DNA from: Phyto melanocephala
Lineage: Eukaryota > Arthropoda > Insecta > Diptera > Rhinophoridae
Assembly: GCA_941918925.1 (NCBI GenBank)
Contig: OW799236.1
Span: 72,134,465-72,198,464 of the forward strand
Reading direction: 5' to 3'
Length of the DNA stretch: 64,000 nucleotides
Positions 59,745 to 64,000 of this stretch are shown here, piece after piece. Below the pieces are notes generated by a model. The model saw nothing but the letters and a program-made list of their open reading frames with translations, did not search any database and was not told the origin of the DNA. The translations under genes and the position numbers were made by a program. Numbering within the stretch: position 1 is the first letter of the stretch; each line of letters begins with the position of its first letter.

Positions 59745-60284
59745 GGTCCAACAAGGAAGACCAGTACAATATTTAAAAGACCTTTGGACGTCTCATATTC
59801 TATTAATACAATACAATGGTTGTAGTTTAAATTCTTTATTTCTATGCAATCCTATAAACATGATTCTGAAATAAACGTTTGCTTTTCAATTTTATTCAAT
59901 ACAATATTAAAATGTTTTAATGCAATTTCCCTATTTGCCACCGTTGACATAGGAGTTAAAAATCAAAAAGTGAACATATCTCTACTTCATATTGTCCAAT
60001 TCTACTCAAATATTATAGTACGTAACAATACACTTTGTTTCTAATATCACTAAGATTTAAATAGATTCACTACTTGCTTAGATAAAGAGAATTTTTAGTG
60101 CTTGATATACCCGGTATGTTGCTATTAGTTTTTCTTATTTATGCGATTATTATTTTTTTATAATTTTTGTAAAATGGCATCCTGTAACTAAGCCATTTTA
60201 TGTTTTAACACATTTTCGATAATTATTTGCAAAAATTTGGCTCTAATTACTATGATTTCGTTTTAAGTATGGAAGTGGTTCGTA
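59745..60284. other. AT-rich DNA, nothing recognised
   Basis: About 0.5 kb with no supported feature. Confidence 0.4.
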
Positions 60285-61130
60285 GCTCGCTAACATAACC
60301 TTTCCTTTAAATATTTCGAAAAAAGAACTATCAGAAGCTTTCAAGTTAAGCGAGTATAGAGGCCAGTTAAAGTCTCTTACCAAAATCATTATTAAAGCAG
60401 TACATGCTATAGCTCAATATTGCTGAAACAACTATGTTGCAAATAAAATATTTCAACACTGTGTTTTGTGCACCACCTTTGACAGAGACTTAAATACGAA
60501 ATTCATTTTCAAAAATGTATGGATCGGTTATTCTTTCGGGCAATACATAGAACCAAACAGTATACTAAGGTGAGTGCAGTTTTTGCTTATGAAGTGTTTC
60601 AGGATTCTCCTTAACCTAAATGCTGTAGTTTTGCCTGTTGACGTAGCCACTAAAAAGAAAATGACTTAAATTACTCATTACTAAATTGTGAATCAACTTA
60701 GATCTTTTTACATTTTTCATGGAAATGAATGACATTTTCAATCTGTTGGTGTCAGAATATCAACTTAAATTTTTGAGGAACTTCCTATGAAAAAAGTCTA
60801 ATTAATTTAAAATTATCTGCAGGAAAAATAGTCTAAGATGTGTTAATGGTTTTCCTCTTGTTGCTTTAATACACGTTTAATATTTAGAGCATTATTTACG
60901 GTATGGTGTCTTCCGGCACTAAGTTGGATTTTTAGAGTACCAAAAACATAGTAGAACTTTCAACCACATTAAAATTACGACGATGTACACGCTGTGCGAA
61001 CGCAATGGAGTGTTGGTTTGAAAAATAAAATTGTATTGTTATGGAAAGGTGTTCGATTGTGTAGATAATTATATCATATTGTCTTAGTTTTATTTACAAA
61101 ATGCTGAAACAAAAAAAATTAAGATAATAA
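60285..61130 (-). pseudogene. mariner transposase relic
   Basis: On the minus strand TIEHLSITIQFYFSNQHSIA (about 61000-61070) resembles the TIEHLFNIV start of the copy at 16.8 kb. The preceding TTTGTTTCAGCATTTTGT is like the leader sequence of that copy (TTTGTTTCAGTGTTTG). DFNWPLYSLNLKASDSSFF (about 60317-60375) matches the motif WPPRSPDLTPLDFFLW around the third catalytic position, followed by EIFKGKV. The middle is strongly decayed. Ends not resolved. Confidence 0.5.
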
Positions 61131-62043
61131 TTTTAGAAGTCAAAACCCACCAACATTTTTTTGGAATTTTGTTCGTAGTGCAGACTTTATTTCCTTAGCG
61201 TATTGCTTCCATGGAAATGCTTAAATTGTTTGCATACGAATGCACAAAAAAATTATGTCTTCTATACATTTCAGTATTTTAGCAGTGGAAATTAGCAGAC
61301 TTATTTAATTTAATTTTTTCTTTATATATTTATCTCTTACTAGCATACTAAGCTGTTCCTAGTAGGTATAAAATAAGCGCTTGTTAATTAGAAAAATGTG
61401 GCCTATCATGTGGGACACTGCATATAAAAATTAGGTCCTCTAAAAGCAATTTTGAAAGCGAGTTAGCACAAAGATAGCGCTTCAAAAGGCGGTCTTTGTT
61501 TTGTGGGAAAGAATTCAAACTTTAAAGCTCATTCTTCGCGACATTGTAAATATATATCTTGTATATAAAAAAGTTCTAGAAATTATGTCTTCCATTTCAC
61601 ATTACTTCCAATAACTATATTTCAATATAAACATAAATAACAGAACAAAAATAACAAAACATTTCTTCTGTTAAAATACATGATTCATGACTCAAAAAGG
61701 TTTTTCCAAAAGCTTTGTTAGCGTTTGTATATTCAAGTAGAAGAGAAAATCAAAAAGAAAAATCGGCAGTGAAATAAAGAAACGGTAAATTAAAACAAAA
61801 ACTTCGAGTACAATAGAATTAATATAAAAAAAATTTCAAAATATAATGTAGCACTGTTACTAAATAAAAATATTTGGGACAGCTTAAAGTTAAACCACTT
61901 ACTCATAAGCTATTTTTTAATACATGTAAATTTCATATTAATAAAAAGCCGCAACTTTTGCTCTATATGGCAAATGGAATCATATATATCCACTTATTAA
62001 ATTTGCTTCCAAAACTAGTAGTTAGAAAAATATTAGATTATTT
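61131..62043. other. AT-rich DNA, nothing recognised
   Basis: About 0.9 kb with no supported feature. Confidence 0.4.
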
Positions 62044-62649
62044 TTTATACCCGCCACCAAAAAAATGGTGGGGGTATATTCATTTTGTCATTCCGTTTGT
62101 AACACATCGAAATATCCATTTTAGACCTCATGAAGTATATATATTCTGAATCGGGGTTTGATTTGATGACGATCTAGCTATGTCCGTCCGTCTGTCCGTC
62201 TGTTGAAAGCACGATAGAGGTCGCACTGAAAAAGCTAGGGGGCTCAAATTTTGCCAGAATCTTTCTTATAGACAAGGTTTGTTTGGTATTGAAAATGGGA
62301 AAAACCGGAATATTAGGAAGAGAGTTATAGCTCGAAAAGCAAGAGTAGGTCGAAAAAACCCTGTCCTTCAAACATCGTACAAAATGGAATTGTGTCCAAA
62401 CGCATTAACGTAGACTCATGAAACTTCGAATATATATTTTCTGAGTAAAAGCAATACTTTTTTTCGAAAATTATATAAATCTATGCATCAGGAGAGGAGT
62501 TATCGATCAAAATGTACGAAAATTTATACCGCACAGTGTATTTTTCGTTATGTTTAAATATAAAAACGTTATAAAAGCAACAAAATTGAATGTACGACTC
62601 TGAAATTTTGCACACTTTGCTTTTTGGTAAGACTCTTTTTTGTATCGGA

Positions 62650-63640
62650 AAATCAATGTGCCACGGACACCTTTACGCCCACCTCCCATATAACGTTTTA
62701 ACTAAAAATCATATAATTTTTCTATTACTATAGATTTTGGAATAATAAAGGGCTATATTGAAACACCTAAGTTGTACTCATTCGCAAAAATAACTTTGAC
62801 ACGCCTACTATAACGCCCACTTTTCACGTTATTTACCGTTAATGAAATTTAAAAGCTCATAAAACCGCCAAATTTAGAGGTATGATGATAAAATTTGCTA
62901 CGTATATCCCCCTAGGTAATGTCATTACTGTGCCAGAAAATTAAGGTGCCACGATCACTTTTACGCCCACCTCCCATATAACGTTTTACCTAAAATTCAT
63001 ATAATTTCTCTATTAATAGCGATTTTGGAATAACAAAGGGCTATATTGAAACACCTTAGTTGTACTCATTTGCAAAAACAACTTTGACACGCCTACTATA
63101 ACGCCCACTTTTCACGTTACCTACCGTTAATGAAATTTAAAAGCTCATAAAACCGCCAAAATTAGAGGTATGATGATCAAATTTGCTACGTATATCCCCC
63201 TAGGCAATGTCATTACTGTGCCAATAAATTAAGGTGCCACGCCCTTTTTTACGCCCACCTCCCATATAACGTTTTAACTAAAAATCATATAATTTTTCTA
63301 TTACTATAGATTTTGGAATAATAAAGGGCTATATTGAAACACCTAAGTTGTACTCATTCGCAAAAACAACTTTGACACGCCTACTATAACGCCCACTTTT
63401 CACGTTATCTACGTTTGCTGCGTATGTCCTTCTAATCAATGTAATTGTTGTGCCAAAAAGTTTAGGTGACACGCCCAATTTAACGCCTACCTCCCATATA
63501 ACGGTTTATCTTAAATTCATGTAATTTCCCTATTGACAAAGTTTTTGGGAAAATAAAGGACTATATTGAAATATCTAAGTTGTATTTATTAGTAGAAACT
63601 TTATCGACACGCCTACTTTAACGCCCACTTTCATTGAAAG
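62650..63640 (+). repeat. ~280-bp tandem repeat inside the DINE-like element
   Basis: ACCTCCCATATAACG recurs at 62691, 62969, 63257 and 63489, giving spacings of about 278, 288 and 232 bp; the third unit lacks about 55 bp. Each unit has a GTGCCACG start, TACGCCCACCTCCCATATAA, GGGCTATATTGAAACACCT and TTTGACACGCCTACTATAAC then GCCCACTTTTCACGTTA. The fourth unit is the most diverged. The reverse complement of about one and a half units is at 5300-5720. Confidence 0.88.
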
Positions 63641-63682
63641 ACTACATTTACAAAAGCATTTTAGTAGCATATCGAAGTTATA

Positions 63683-64000
63683 AAGGGTGGTTAAATTTTA
63701 AGGACCGATGTTGAATTTAAATAAAACACACATTATTTAGGATATTATTATTATTTCTTTTTGTAATTATAATATTTGTATGGTTCAATTATGTATTTAA
63801 CAAAATATCGGACAAATGCCCCCCCCCCCCATCCTTGGCGCCACTCCTCTATCTGATGGTCCAAATTTTCAATGACAATGTTGATGCTCAATTGTTGGGC
63901 GTGATGATGACGCGAGGATGACTGCTCTTTTGTCACACTATCGCAAAAACCAGCAGTGGTTCCCATTCAAGAAACTAAGAAGGCATTCACAGATTTTCTA
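63683..64000 (-). mobile_element. mariner deletion derivative, cut by the window end
   Basis: Follows TA (63681-63682) and starts AAGGGTGGTTAAATTTTAAG, the same terminal repeat as the element at 4668-5278. The minus-strand frame 63751-63966 reads MGTTAGFCDSVTKEQSSSRH, then HHAQQLSINIVIENLDHQIE and EWRQGWGG, nearly the same as the 4996-5244 frame, with the same junction between the DNA-binding region and the C-terminus. The N-terminal part lies beyond 64000. A run of 10 C (63819-63828) is present where the other copy has 8 G. Confidence 0.78.

Larger units (their letters stand above)
62044..64000 (+). mobile_element. DINE-1-like composite repeat (copy 2), runs off the window
   Basis: The left end TTTATACCCGCCACCA...TGGTGGGGGTATATTC forms the usual stem-loop. 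It is followed by TTTTGTCATTCCGTTTGTAA, GACCTCATGAAGTATATATA, and GTCCGTCCGTCTGTCCGTCT (62182-62201). The body to about 62400 matches 1078-1475. A tandem array (62650-63640) and a nested mariner (63683 onward) come next. The right-hand hairpin end must lie beyond 64000. No coding capacity of its own. Confidence 0.72.

Noticed and set aside
61874..62149. 91-codon plus-strand frame
   Set aside because: Begins in AT-rich DNA and runs into the DINE-like left end.

Overview
The window looks like non-coding DNA from a higher fly, most likely a calyptrate such as a blow fly or a relative. The sequence is very AT-rich. It is crowded with decayed transposons of kinds common in flies: rosa-type mariner copies, DINE-1/Helentron-like repeats with the usual 'TATACCC...GGGTATA', 'TTTGTCATTCCGTTTGTAA' and 'GTCCGTCTGTCC' stretches, Helitrons, Tc1-like pieces and several non-LTR retrotransposons. 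No convincing multi-exon host gene was found. The stretch is best read as intergenic DNA or a very large intron. The only host-gene candidates are one small signal-peptide-like reading frame near 59.55 kb and a weak promoter-like motif near 12.41 kb.

Layout. 0-6.4 kb: a mariner deletion derivative, DINE-like fragments, and a composite repeat (4.52-5.73 kb) made of a DINE-like end, a nested mariner derivative and 'GGGCGTT' tandem sequence. 6.4-14.3 kb: mostly featureless AT-rich DNA with one mariner relic and the promoter-like site. 14.3-17 kb: a complete DINE-like element, a Tc1-like relic and a mariner relic. 17.1-22 kb: a terminal-repeat element holding two palindromic MITE-like repeats, then a short Helitron, a DINE-like copy and an element carrying repeated GGTAACTCC. 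22-31 kb: sparse, with one MITE and one mariner relic. 31-37 kb: a possible RT relic, a DINE-like end, a GC-rich RNase H-encoding non-LTR 3' end, and a TA-flanked mariner with almost perfect ends. 37-44.5 kb: sparse. 44.5-46.1 kb: a 1.5-kb (TAAG)n array followed by a probable non-LTR 3' end. 47-54.4 kb: three degenerate non-LTR retrotransposons. 55.1-57.9 kb: a second copy of the terminal-repeat element interrupted by a Helitron, then a DINE-like copy. 58-62 kb: sparse, with the small ORF and a mariner relic. 62-64 kb: a long DINE-like copy with a ~280-bp tandem repeat and a nested mariner that runs off the window.

How the parts relate. The strongest structural result is that the composite at 4.5-5.7 kb and the one at 62-64 kb are inverted copies of one unit: the mariner derivative sits at the same position in both, so it inserted before the composite spread. 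The mariner derivatives at 0.28, 4.67 and 63.68 kb also appear to share one internal deletion, joining an N-terminal DNA-binding region directly to the transposase C-terminus. All transposase and reverse transcriptase reading frames are broken except the 359-codon RNase H frame at 33.3-34.4 kb. Family calls rest on motifs read by eye; no database search was run.
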